Assembly (NCBI GenBank): GCA_021414305.1
Contig: JAIOOS010000014.1
Coordinates: forward strand, 62,001-126,000
DNA: 64,000 bases
Direction of reading: 5' to 3'
Origin: Burkholderiales bacterium
Lineage (GTDB): Bacteria > Pseudomonadota > Gammaproteobacteria > Burkholderiales > Burkholderiaceae_C
The position numbers and the translations under genes were made by a program. The notes beneath the pieces are model-generated. The model made no database searches. It was not told where the DNA came from and was given only the letters and a program-made list of their open reading frames with translations. Shown one piece after another: positions 34,838 through 43,344 of the stretch; the stretch's first letter is position 1, and each line of letters starts with the position of its first letter.

Positions 34838-35743
34838 TTACGGCGCGCCGACGTTGCCGTCGATCCACTCGACCCAGTAGTCGACGCAGGCGCCGATCTT
34901 CGGCAGGCGTTGCCGCGCGGCGGCGATCACCGCGAAGATCGGCACGGTCTGGACGTCGACGAACGCCGGCAGCACCGGCACCAGCCGCCCCTGGCGCACG
35001 AGAGGCTCGGCGGCGATGGTCGCGAGCCGACCGATGCCCAGGCCCTGCAGCACCATGTTCGCGGCCAGGCCGGTGTCATTGGTGCGCCAGGCGCCTTCGG
35101 CCTCGAACGTCCAGGTCTTCCCCTCGACGACGAAGGGCCAGCTGTTGAGCTGCGTCGCCGCGGAGTTGACGACCAGGCGGTGCGCGCGCAGGTCTTCCGG
35201 GCGTTCGGGCAGGCCGGCACGCGCTGCATAGGCGGGCGCAGCGTAGAGGGCGCGGCCGAGCGTGCCGATGCGCCGCGCCACCATGGTGTCGGGCAGCGCG
35301 ATCGTGCGGATCGCGATGTCGATGCCGTCGCGCGCCATGTCGGCCAGCCGGTCGCTCACCTCGAGCTCGACGCGCAGGCGCGGATGCCGTTCGCCCAAGC
35401 CCGCCAGGCTCGGCAGCAGCAGGTATTGCGCGATCACCGTGCTCGCTGCCACCCGGACCAGCCCGCTCGCCTCGCCGGTGCGGGTTGCGAACTCGGCCTG
35501 CAGCTCTTCGAGCGAGCCGGTGATGCTGCGGCAATAGGCGAGGAAGGTCGCGCCCTCGGCCGTGAGGGCCAGGCCGTGGGTCGAACGGTGGATCAGGCGC
35601 GCGCCGCAGGCCTTCTCGATGCGGCTGAGGGAGCGCGAGACCTGGCTCACCGGCACGTCGCGCTCGCGCGCCACCGCCGAGAGCGTTCCCAGCGCTGCGA
35701 CGCGGGCGAACAGGCGAAGGTCGTCGAAGCCGAGCGTGTCCAT
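34838..35743 (-). CDS. LysR-family transcriptional regulator
   Basis: 301 aa. The N-terminal winged helix (LRLFARVAALGTLSAVARER, VPVSQVSRSLSRIEKACG, LTAEGATFLAYC) is followed by a substrate-binding domain with DGIDIAIRT. It is of the CrgA-like subgroup by these motifs. It is divergent from the small-protein/tautomerase pair, which is its most likely target. Confidence 0.92.
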   Translation of the reverse strand: MDTLGFDDLRLFARVAALGTLSAVARERDVPVSQVSRSLSRIEKACGARLIHRSTHGLALTAEGATFLAYCRSITGSLEELQAEFATRTGEASGLVRVAASTVIAQYLLLPSLAGLGERHPRLRVELEVSDRLADMARDGIDIAIRTIALPDTMVARRIGTLGRALYAAPAYAARAGLPERPEDLRAHRLVVNSAATQLNSWPFVVEGKTWTFEAEGAWRTNDTGLAANMVLQGLGIGRLATIAAEPLVRQGRLVPVLPAFVDVQTVPIFAVIAAARQRLPKIGACVDYWVEWIDGNVGAP

Positions 35744-35859
35744 GGGGGCGAATGGTAGGCAAGCGGCCTTGCAGCCGCTGCAAGACGCATTTGAACGGAC
35801 TGCGGTTTCCCGGGCGCGGGCGAATTCCTAGAGTGACGGCACCGCACAAGGAGCCCGCC

Positions 35860-36081
35860 ATGGAACGCTCGCCCATCGACCGCAACTACACGCCCGAAGA
35901 ATTCGCCCTTTTGATGGACGCTGCGAAGCGGCGCGCCGTCCAGGCCCGCGAGGAGGCGATCGACGCCTTCTGGAAAGGCGCGTTCGACGCGGCGCGCAAG
36001 GCCTGGCGGCGCGCGTTCCAAAGCGCCGGCGCCCAGTTCGACCGGCCGGTCAACCCGGCCTGGCCGGGCGCGGCGCGCTGA
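35860..36081 (+). CDS. Small hypothetical protein upstream of a tautomerase
   Basis: 73 aa from the ATG at 35860, with AGGAG 6 nt upstream. It opens with MERSPIDRNYTPEEFALL and is then mostly an amphipathic, Ala/Arg-rich helix (KRRAVQAREEAIDAFWKGAF). No recognised family. It is 10 bp upstream of the tautomerase gene on the same strand, so probably co-transcribed. Confidence 0.65.
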   Translation: MERSPIDRNYTPEEFALLMDAAKRRAVQAREEAIDAFWKGAFDAARKAWRRAFQSAGAQFDRPVNPAWPGAAR

Positions 36082-36091
36082 GGAGCGAGCC

Positions 36092-36553
36092 GTGCCCATC
36101 CTCAACGTCAAGGTCGGCGCCGAGCGTACGCCGGAGCTCCGGCGGAAGATCGCGGCCATGCTGCTCGAGCTCACCACGCGCATCCTCGGCAAGGATCCGC
36201 GCGTGACCTCGATCGCGATCGACTGGGTCGATCCGGCCGACTGGATCGTCGGCGGCCTTTCCCTCGCCGAGCAGGGCAAGAGCAGCTTCTACTTCGACAT
36301 CAAGGTCACCGACGAGACCAACACCAAGACCGAGAAGGCGCGCTACGTGGAGGAGGCGTTCGCCGGCTTCGCCGGGCTGCTGGGCAATCTGCACGAGGAG
36401 AGCTACATCCATGTGCACGACGTTCGCGCCGCTTCCTACGGCTATGGCGGCAGGACCCAGGAGTGGCGATTCCAGCACGCACCGCGCAGCAGCGCGCCCG
36501 TGGACTCGCCGGGCCTGTTCGTCCCGGCCTCCGCCTCCGGCAGCGCGAAGTAG
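36092..36553 (+). CDS. Tautomerase family protein (4-oxalocrotonate tautomerase superfamily)
   Basis: 153 aa from a GTG start with GAGGAGCG upstream. After Met removal the protein begins Pro-Ile-Leu-Asn, giving the N-terminal catalytic proline of the superfamily; this decides the start. About twice the 62-residue 4-oxalocrotonate tautomerase length, with a central KVTDETNTKTEKARYV block and a Ser/Pro-rich tail. Substrate unknown. Likely under the divergent LysR regulator. Confidence 0.85.
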   Translation: MPILNVKVGAERTPELRRKIAAMLLELTTRILGKDPRVTSIAIDWVDPADWIVGGLSLAEQGKSSFYFDIKVTDETNTKTEKARYVEEAFAGFAGLLGNLHEESYIHVHDVRAASYGYGGRTQEWRFQHAPRSSAPVDSPGLFVPASASGSAK

Positions 36554-36579
36554 TCCGCCGGCGAGCGGACCGGCTCTCC

Positions 36580-37752
36580 TCAGGCCGCCTGCAGCCGCGA
36601 GTCGACCGACTCGAGCGTGCGCGAGCGGCCCTGCGCCTTGGCGCTGTAGAGCGTGGTGTCGGCGCGGCGCAGCATCGCCTCGAGCGAATCGGCGGCCGCG
36701 TTGCGGACGGCGATGCCGGCGCTGTAGGCGAGCGGAAAGCCCAGCTCGCGCTCGGCCATCTCGCCGAAGTAGCCGCGCAGGCGCACGTCGAAGGCGTTGG
36801 CGGCGGCGTTCTCGGCGTGGTTCATCAGCACGCAGAACTCCTCGCCGCCATAACGGCCGACCAGGTCGCCCGGCCGCACCGCCGCCTCGAGCGCGCGGGC
36901 CACGAACGCCAGGGCGCGGTCGCCGGCGGCGTGGCCGCGGGTGTCGTTGATCTGCTTGAAGTGATCGAGGTCGATCATCAGCACCGCCACCGGGTAGGCG
37001 TAGCGCACGCTGACCGCGACCTCGGTGGCGGCGCGGGTCATCCAGGCGCCCCGGTTGAGCACGCCGGTGAGGCCGTCGAGCGTGGCGAGCCGCTCGAGGT
37101 CGCGCGCCGCCTCGTCGCGATGCGCGAGCAGCACCGCCATCAGCGAGAGCACGGTCGTCGCGTTGGCGATGATCGCGAACGCGTAGTTCACCGGATGCGG
37201 CGTGAGGAAGGTCGGATAGCTCTCGGTGAAGAACGCGCCGAGGATGCCGCGCCACAGCGTGACGACCATTTGCGCGAGCAGGCTCACCACCAGCAGCCAG
37301 CGCCAGCGGCCGACCGCGACCGCGGGCGTGCGCCACACGGCGGCGACGAGCAGGGCCATCTGCAGCGTGAGCAGGCCGTTCGCCCAGCCGACGCGAAACG
37401 GGTAGCTCGAGAAGCCGAGGAAGTAGCCGAGCGGCATGACGATGGCGATCAGCAGCGGCCAGCGGCTGATGCCGGCGCGGCCGCACCAGAGTTCGAACGC
37501 GGCGGCGTTGAGCGCCAGTCCGCCCGCGATTCCGGCCATCGCCAGGGTCGAGAGCGTGCGGTCGCCGAGCGAGCCGGGCTCGGTGAGGCCCGAGAGCAGC
37601 AGCAGCGCCCAGGCCACGCCCTGGACGACGACGCCGGCCTGGGCACGACGGGCCGGCTCGTTGACCCGACCCATCACCGCCGGCAGCGCCACCGCCATGG
37701 TCACCATGCACACGGTCATGGCGAAGAGCAGCGTGGCGATGTCCAGGTGCAT
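36580..37752 (-). CDS. Membrane-bound diguanylate cyclase (GGDEF)
   Basis: 390 aa. The first 210 residues contain about six hydrophobic segments forming a membrane sensor. A C-terminal GGDEF domain (about 225-380) has LDGLTGVLNRGAW, the metal-binding MIDLDHFKQINDTRGHAAGD, active site RYGGEEF and the inhibitory-site RPGD five residues before it. It should make cyclic di-GMP and be product-inhibited. Single gene. Confidence 0.92.
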   Translation of the reverse strand: MHLDIATLLFAMTVCMVTMAVALPAVMGRVNEPARRAQAGVVVQGVAWALLLLSGLTEPGSLGDRTLSTLAMAGIAGGLALNAAAFELWCGRAGISRWPLLIAIVMPLGYFLGFSSYPFRVGWANGLLTLQMALLVAAVWRTPAVAVGRWRWLLVVSLLAQMVVTLWRGILGAFFTESYPTFLTPHPVNYAFAIIANATTVLSLMAVLLAHRDEAARDLERLATLDGLTGVLNRGAWMTRAATEVAVSVRYAYPVAVLMIDLDHFKQINDTRGHAAGDRALAFVARALEAAVRPGDLVGRYGGEEFCVLMNHAENAAANAFDVRLRGYFGEMAERELGFPLAYSAGIAVRNAAADSLEAMLRRADTTLYSAKAQGRSRTLESVDSRLQAA

Positions 37753-37927
37753 GCGGGAGCGGAAACGTCATCCGGCGTGAAGGGGCCGGCGTCGCTGGAT
37801 TGTCCGGGCTGCAAGCGCCGGCGAAGGACCGCCGGAACGGGTCGGCGAAAGACGCGCGCGACTTCAGCGCAAAGCGTCACGAAGTCTGTTTCCCGGCGGC
37901 AGGGCGAAAGCCGCGCCCCGGAGATCG

Positions 37928-38839
37928 TCAGATTTCCGGCTCGGTCTCCTGCAGCGCCTCGTAGAGTTTCTCGAACGCGGCGTCGTGCTGGCCGTCGGCG
38001 CCGGCGTACAGCGCCTTCACCGCCGGGGGCAGCGCCGCCCAGGCCACCGCCGCCTCGTGGTTCTGCGCGACCGCGAGCGCCAGGCCGCAGGCACCGCGCA
38101 GCGCGAGGTCGAGCGGCGAGGCGGCGCCGGCGGCCGGCTGGGCCTCGTTGCGGATCGTGTCGGCCACGGCCTGGGGGAAGCCGATCGTCTCGACCCAGAT
38201 GGCGCCCACGGTCGGATGATCGGTGCCGAAGTTGTCGCGCTCGATCGCGGCCAGCTCGGCGCCGCGGACCGGGGCATAGCCGGTCAGCACGAAGTCGGCG
38301 ATGTCGGGGTAGGTCTGGCAGAGGATCAGGTGGCCGGTGGCGTGCAGCAGGCCGCAGATGTAGGCCTCTTCGGGATCGGCGCCGAGGCGCGAGGCGAGCT
38401 TGTTGGCGGCGGTCGCCGCGACGAGGGCATCGCGCCAGAAGGCGGGCAGCTCGATGCCCGGGATCTTGCCGAAGCTCGACGAGACGCCGCAGGCGACGAT
38501 CAGGCGGTTGAGCGCCTGCATGCCGATCATCGATACCGCCGCATCGATCGACGCCATCGAACGCTGGCCGCCGAAGAACGACGAGTTCGCCAGGCGCAGC
38601 ACCTTGGCGCTCAGCACCGGGTCCTTGGCCAGGCCCTGGGCGATGGTTCGGGTATCGACGTCGGGGTCGCGCAGCGCGGCCATCAGCTGCTGGACCACGC
38701 GCGGGATCGTCGGCAGCTCGACCTTGCCGGCGGCGATGTCGTTGATGAAGTTGGGCGTGTTCGGGTTGTGCGCCGGCCTCGCCTCGGCGACCGGCTTCGG
38801 CGGTTCGAGGGTGAATGCCGGGACATACGCGTGACTCAT
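37928..38839 (-). CDS. HDOD-domain signalling protein
   Basis: 303 aa from the ATG at 38839; an upstream in-frame ATG at 38887 would add 16 residues. An HDOD domain spans about 40-250: VELPTIPRVVQQLMAALRD, AKDPVLSAKVLRLANSSFFG, AYICGLLHATGHLILCQTYP. The last block has ATGH where catalytic HD proteins have D, so it is a non-hydrolytic HD relative. Such proteins act in regulation of motility, cell cycle or c-di-GMP pathways. Neighbour of a diguanylate cyclase gene. Confidence 0.88.
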   Translation of the reverse strand: MSHAYVPAFTLEPPKPVAEARPAHNPNTPNFINDIAAGKVELPTIPRVVQQLMAALRDPDVDTRTIAQGLAKDPVLSAKVLRLANSSFFGGQRSMASIDAAVSMIGMQALNRLIVACGVSSSFGKIPGIELPAFWRDALVAATAANKLASRLGADPEEAYICGLLHATGHLILCQTYPDIADFVLTGYAPVRGAELAAIERDNFGTDHPTVGAIWVETIGFPQAVADTIRNEAQPAAGAASPLDLALRGACGLALAVAQNHEAAVAWAALPPAVKALYAGADGQHDAAFEKLYEALQETEPEI

Positions 38840-38964
38840 GTCGTCTCTCTCAGCAGCACGAAAGGTGAACGTCGAAGTGTTCACCATGGCGTGCCGCCCT
38901 GCCCGCGGAACAGGGTCGCGAATCGCGCCTTTCTTCGCGTTTCCGCCGAGCGCGGCAGTCGGGC

Positions 38965-39624
38965 TCAGCCCGAGATGCTGATGCGCAGGACCCGGCCGCT
39001 GCGCGGATCGATCTCGCAGTCGAAGCCGAGCAGGCGCGACGGCGAGTCGATCGTCGGCACCGCTTGCACGCTGCCGTGCAGCAGGGCGCTGCTCGCGCTC
39101 GGCTGGCGAAACGTGCGCGTCCTCGGGTCGAAGGCGATCTGCGAGACGCGCGGCCAGCGCTCCTTGAGAGCGGCGACCGCGCTCGACTCGCAGGCCGCGG
39201 GCGAGAGCTGGCTCAGGTCGGGTTCGGCGGGCGGACGCGGCGGCGGCGCCTTGGCGGCCACCGGCGTCGTGTCGCGCAGGACCAGGCCCACCGCCTCCGA
39301 CGTGCGCTGATCGACGTTGCAGGTGTAGGTGAAGCTGCGCATGCCGCTCGCACCCCGCCAGCGGCCGGCCCCGCGCAACACCTGCTGGCCGTCGATGGCC
39401 AGCTCCTGCTGCACGCTCGGCGGGCCGTTGAAGGTCACCTCGGCCGGCTCGCGCGCCGACGCGGGCACCGCCTGGCGCGCCGATCGCTCGCAGGCCTCGA
39501 CCGCCGCGGGCGCCGCGGTCTCGGGAACGATGGTGCCGAGCTGGGCCCGGGCGCCGGGCAGGACGGCCGCGAGTGCGACCGCGACCAGCGGAGCGGCGAG
39601 GTGACAAGAAGGCGGCGAGCGCAT
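38965..39624 (-). CDS. Secreted hypothetical protein with two repeated Cys-containing domains
   Basis: 219 aa from the ATG at 39624 with a signal peptide ending near LPGARA. Two similar units are visible: about 42-116 (VEACERSARQAV...FTYTCNVDQRTSEAVGLVLR) and about 142-219 (AACESSAVAALK...LGFDCEIDPRSGRVLRISI). Each has a Cys at both ends, which suggests one disulfide per domain. Between them is a Pro-rich linker (PPPRPPAEPD). No family named. Confidence 0.7.
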   Translation of the reverse strand: MRSPPSCHLAAPLVAVALAAVLPGARAQLGTIVPETAAPAAVEACERSARQAVPASAREPAEVTFNGPPSVQQELAIDGQQVLRGAGRWRGASGMRSFTYTCNVDQRTSEAVGLVLRDTTPVAAKAPPPRPPAEPDLSQLSPAACESSAVAALKERWPRVSQIAFDPRTRTFRQPSASSALLHGSVQAVPTIDSPSRLLGFDCEIDPRSGRVLRISISG

Positions 39625-39673
39625 GACCGGAGTGTGAAGCAGGGCGCAGCGTCTCGCCAGCGGCACGACCCCC

Positions 39674-39702
39674 TTGGGCCCGGGAAGCGACGTTGCTATC
39701 GT
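39674..39702 (+). promoter_or_regulatory. Candidate promoter giving a near-leaderless mRNA
   Basis: TTGGGC (39674-39679) and TATCGT (39697-39702) are 17 bp apart. The predicted transcription start falls at or next to the A of the ATG at 39709, and no Shine-Dalgarno is visible upstream. Confidence 0.35.
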
Positions 39703-39708
39703 TACCAG

Positions 39709-41574
39709 ATGCGCGTCGCGAAGAGACCCTCCGCCTCCGGCCCCGCCGCGAACCGCTCCGAGCGGCGCCGCCTGCTCGGGCTCGCGGCAGCGCTCCGCTT
39801 CGCACCGCCTGCCTGGCTCGCCGCCTTCGTCGCTCCGTCTGCACGCGCTGCCGCCACCGCCTCGCGCGTGCGCCCGGGCGACCCGGCATGGCCCTCCGAA
39901 GCGCGCTGGAAGGAGCTCGGCCAGGCGGTCGGCGGCGCGCTGGTCAAGCTGCGGCCGCCGTTCGCCGAATGCCTGGCCACGCCCTCCTCGCCGGCCTGCG
40001 CACAGCTCTTCAAGTCGGCGACCAATCCCTACTTCCTGAGCGACGATCCGGGCCTGACGCAGACCTTCGGCTGGGTCGACGCCTGGACCGCGCGCGCCAG
40101 CGCCTACGCGGTCGCGGCGCGCCGCACCGCCGACGTGGTGGCTGCCGTGAACTTCGCCCGCACGAACAACCTGCGCCTCGTCGTCAAGGGCGGCGGACAC
40201 AGCTACCAGGGCACGTCGAACGCGGCCGATTCGCTCCTCGTCTGGACCCGCGGCATGTCGACCATCGCCCTGCACGACGCCTTCGTCGGCCAGGGCTGCG
40301 CCGGCCAGGCGGCGCCGGCGCGGGCCGTCTCGGTCGGCGCCGGTGCGCTCTGGTCGCAGGTGTACGACGCGGTCACCACGAAGGCCGGCGGCTACGTCCA
40401 GGGGGGAGGCTGCATGTCGGTCGGCGTCGCCGGGCTGGTGCAGAGCGGCGGCTTCGGCAGCTTCTCCAAGGCCTTCGGCCTCGCCGCCGGCAACCTGCTC
40501 GAGGCCGAGGTGGTCACGGCCGACGGCGCCGTGCGCATCGCCAACGCATGCACGAATCCCGAGCTGTTCTGGGGCCTGAAGGGCGGCGGCGGCGGCAGCC
40601 TCGGCGTCGTCACCCGGCTGACCTTGCGCGTGCATGCGCTGCCCGAGGAGTTCGGCGCGGTCAACCTGACGGTGCAGGCGAATTCGCCCGCGGCATTCCG
40701 GCGGCTCGTCGGCGCGACGCTCGACTTCTGCAGCGCCCGGCTGGTCGGCCCGCACTGGGGCGAGCAGATCCGCTTCCGGCCCGACAACGTGCTCAAGGTC
40801 TCGATGGTGTTCCAGGGCCTCGGCCGTAGCGAGGCACAGGCCGTGTGGCAGCCGTACCTGTCCGCGCTCGACGCCGACAAGGACTGGAAGGTCGAGTTCT
40901 CGCCGCTGAAGATCGTCGCCACCTCGGCGCGCACGTTCTGGTCGCCGACGCTGGTGAAGAGCCTGTTCGGCTTCATCAAGAAGGACGATCGGCCGGGCGT
41001 GCCCGAGACCAACGTGTTCTGGCCCGGCGACCAGGGCCAGGCCGGCCAGTTCCTGCACGCCTACGACTCCGCCTGGATGCCGGCGGCGCTGCTCGCCGCC
41101 GAGCGGCGGAGCGCGCTCGCCGATGCCCTGTTCGCCGCGAGCCGGCATCGCGGCGTCTCGCTGCACCTGAACAAGGGGCTCGCCGGCGCGCCGCCCGAGG
41201 CGCTGGCCGCGGCGAAGGACACGGCGGTGAACCCGGCCGCGCTCGACGCCTTCGCGCTCCTGATCACCGGCGCGGGCGAGGCACCGGCCTATCCCGGCGT
41301 GGCCGGGCACGAGCCCGACGTGGAGGCGGCGCGGCGCGCCAGGCAGTCGATCGCGCGCGCCATGGACGAGATCCGCAAGGTGGTGCCGACGCCTGCCGCC
41401 TACGTCTCCGAGAGCAACTACTTCGAGCCGCGCTGGCAGGAAGCGTTCTGGGGATCGAACTACGCGCGGCTCCTCGCGGTGAAGGATCGCTACGACCCCG
41501 AGGGGCTGTTCTTCATGCACCACGGGCCGGGCAGCGAGCGCTGGAGCGCGGACGGGTTCTCGCGCCGGGCGTGA
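39709..41574 (+). CDS. BBE-type FAD-linked oxidase, predicted bicovalent flavoprotein
   Basis: 621 aa. A Tat-like leader (SERRRLLGLAAALRF) precedes a PCMH-type FAD domain with VVKGGGHSYQGTS (His164, histidyl-FAD site) and GGGCMSVGVAG (Cys235, cysteinyl-FAD site), predicting double covalent flavin attachment. The C-terminal berberine-bridge domain shows SNYFEPRWQEAFWGSNYARL and YDPEGLFFMHHG. Family members oxidise sugars, alcohols or alkaloids with oxygen. Export and substrate are inferred. The reading frame is open far upstream, so the ATG at 39709 was chosen by the leader peptide. Confidence 0.88.
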   Translation: MRVAKRPSASGPAANRSERRRLLGLAAALRFAPPAWLAAFVAPSARAAATASRVRPGDPAWPSEARWKELGQAVGGALVKLRPPFAECLATPSSPACAQLFKSATNPYFLSDDPGLTQTFGWVDAWTARASAYAVAARRTADVVAAVNFARTNNLRLVVKGGGHSYQGTSNAADSLLVWTRGMSTIALHDAFVGQGCAGQAAPARAVSVGAGALWSQVYDAVTTKAGGYVQGGGCMSVGVAGLVQSGGFGSFSKAFGLAAGNLLEAEVVTADGAVRIANACTNPELFWGLKGGGGGSLGVVTRLTLRVHALPEEFGAVNLTVQANSPAAFRRLVGATLDFCSARLVGPHWGEQIRFRPDNVLKVSMVFQGLGRSEAQAVWQPYLSALDADKDWKVEFSPLKIVATSARTFWSPTLVKSLFGFIKKDDRPGVPETNVFWPGDQGQAGQFLHAYDSAWMPAALLAAERRSALADALFAASRHRGVSLHLNKGLAGAPPEALAAAKDTAVNPAALDAFALLITGAGEAPAYPGVAGHEPDVEAARRARQSIARAMDEIRKVVPTPAAYVSESNYFEPRWQEAFWGSNYARLLAVKDRYDPEGLFFMHHGPGSERWSADGFSRRA

Positions 41575-41665
41575 GTCTCGAAAAGGTCGCGCTCGCCGAC
41601 TACCATGCGGTGTCTCGTGTGCCGCCGACCGAAGTGCCCGGCGGACGCGCGAACAAGGAGCACGC

Positions 41666-42457
41666 ATGATCGTCGAGCGCATCTGGACCGGCAACGCCTA
41701 CCGCAACTACAACTACCTCATTGCCTGCCCGGAGAGCGGCGAGGCGCTGGCGATCGATCCGCTCGACCACGAGAAATGCCTGAACGCGGCCCGGGTGAAG
41801 GGCTGGCAGATCACGCAGATCCTGAACACGCACGAGCACCACGACCACACCGGCGGCAATGCAGCCGTGGTCGCCGCGACCGGCGCCAAGGTGATCGCGC
41901 ACCACAAGGCCGGCTCGCACATCGCCGGCATGGATCGCGGCGTGAAGGCCGGCGACGTGATCAAGGTCGGCAAGACCGTCGAGCTCGAGTGCATGGACAC
42001 GCCGGGCCACACGATGTGCCACATCTGCCTGCGCTCGCACACGGAGCAGCCCGCCCTCTTCTCCGGCGACACGCTGTTCAACGCCGGCGCCGGCAACTGC
42101 CACAACGGCGGCAATGCCGAAGACCTGTACGCCACCTTCGTCGAGCAGCTCGCCAAGCTGCCCGACGGCACCCGCGTCTACCCGGGCCACGACTACATCG
42201 AGAACAACCTGCGCTTCACGCTCGCGCGCGAGCCCGACAACGCCGCCGCGAAGGCGCTGCTGCCCGCGGTGGCGGGCCAGGACCCGGCGACCGGTCGCGT
42301 GACGACGCTCGCGGAGGAAAAGGAATTCAACACCTTCCTGCGCCTGCAGAGCCCCGGCGTGATCGCCGCGCTGCGCGAGGCGTTTCCCGAGCTGCCCGAG
42401 AACCCGGATCCGAAGACCGTGTTCGTCAAGCTGCGCGAGCTGCGCAACAGCTGGTGA
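41666..42457 (+). CDS. gloB: Hydroxyacylglutathione hydrolase (glyoxalase II)
   Basis: 263-aa metallo-beta-lactamase-fold enzyme that hydrolyses S-lactoylglutathione. The metal motif THEHHDH is at residues 55-61, with further ligands in [17 protein letters not shown] and VYPGHDYI. The C-terminal substrate domain ([12 protein letters not shown]) is present. AAGGAGCAC precedes the ATG. Confidence 0.93.
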   Translation: MIVERIWTGNAYRNYNYLIACPESGEALAIDPLDHEKCLNAARVKGWQITQILNTHEHHDHTGGNAAVVAATGAKVIAHHKAGSHIAGMDRGVKAGDVIKVGKTVELECMDTPGHTMCHICLRSHTEQPALFSGDTLFNAGAGNCHNGGNAEDLYATFVEQLAKLPDGTRVYPGHDYIENNLRFTLAREPDNAAAKALLPAVAGQDPATGRVTTLAEEKEFNTFLRLQSPGVIAALREAFPELPENPDPKTVFVKLRELRNSW

Positions 42458-42501
42458 CCGGCGGCAGGCCCGACAAGCGATTCAACGAAGGAGTGCGGCG
42501 G

Positions 42502-43317
42502 ATGGCGATGGACGTGGTGGACTACGAGATCAAGGGCGCGGAGATGCAGTTCGTCGAGGTCGAGCTCGACCCGGGCGAAGCGGCGATCGGCGAGGCCGGC
42601 AGCATGATGTTCATGGACGCCGGCATCCAGATGGACACCTTGTTCGGCGACGGTTCGGCCTCGCAGGGCAGCGGCCTCTTCGGCAAGCTCCTCGGCGCGG
42701 GCAAGCGCCTGGTCACGGGCGAATCGCTCTTCACCACGGTCTACACCAACGGCGCTTCGGGCAAGCGGCGCGTGGCCTTCGCCGCGCCCTACCCCGGCAA
42801 GATCCTGCCGATGGACCTGCGCCAGCTCGGCGGAACCCTGATCTGCCAGAAGGACGCGTTCCTCTGCGCCGCGCGCGGCGTCTCGCTCGGCATCTACTTC
42901 CAGCAGAAGCTCTCGGTCGGCTTCTTCGGCGGCGAGGGCTTCATCATGCAGAAGCTCGACGGCGACGGCCTCGCCTTCGTGCATGCCGGCGGCACGGTGG
43001 AAAAGCGCGAGCTGCAGCCCGGGCAGACGCTCTTCATCGACACCGGCTGCATCGTCGCGCTGACGCCGAACGTCAGCTTCGAGATCCAGTACGTCGGCAA
43101 GATCAAGACCGCGCTGTTCGGCGGCGAGGGCCTGTTCTTCGCCAAGGTCACGGGACCCGGCACGGTGTGGCTGCAGAGCCTGCCGTTCTCGCGCCTGGCG
43201 TCGCGCGTGTTCGCGGCGGCGCCGCAGCGCGGCGGCTCGCGCGAGGAAGGCTCGGTTCTCGGCGCCGGCGCGATCGGAGGGGTGCTGGGCGGGATCTTCG
43301 GCGGCGACGACGAGTAG
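42502..43317 (+). CDS. AIM24/TIGR00266 family protein
   Basis: 271 aa, all-beta trefoil-like repeat family of unknown function. Blocks such as [41 protein letters not shown] and [17 protein letters not shown] are typical. The tail is Gly-rich with a [13 protein letters not shown] run, which may be membrane-seeking. AAGGAG lies upstream. The gene follows gloB by 44 bp on the same strand. Confidence 0.9.
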   Translation: MAMDVVDYEIKGAEMQFVEVELDPGEAAIGEAGSMMFMDAGIQMDTLFGDGSASQGSGLFGKLLGAGKRLVTGESLFTTVYTNGASGKRRVAFAAPYPGKILPMDLRQLGGTLICQKDAFLCAARGVSLGIYFQQKLSVGFFGGEGFIMQKLDGDGLAFVHAGGTVEKRELQPGQTLFIDTGCIVALTPNVSFEIQYVGKIKTALFGGEGLFFAKVTGPGTVWLQSLPFSRLASRVFAAAPQRGGSREEGSVLGAGAIGGVLGGIFGGDDE

Positions 43318-43344
43318 CGGCGGCGGGGTTCGCCGCCCCGCGGC
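43318..43344. terminator. GC-rich hairpin region between convergent genes
   Basis: CGGGG and CCCCG arms (and an alternative GGCGG/CCGCC pairing) occur between the AIM24-like and selO stops. No T-tract is seen; role inferred from position. Confidence 0.35.
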
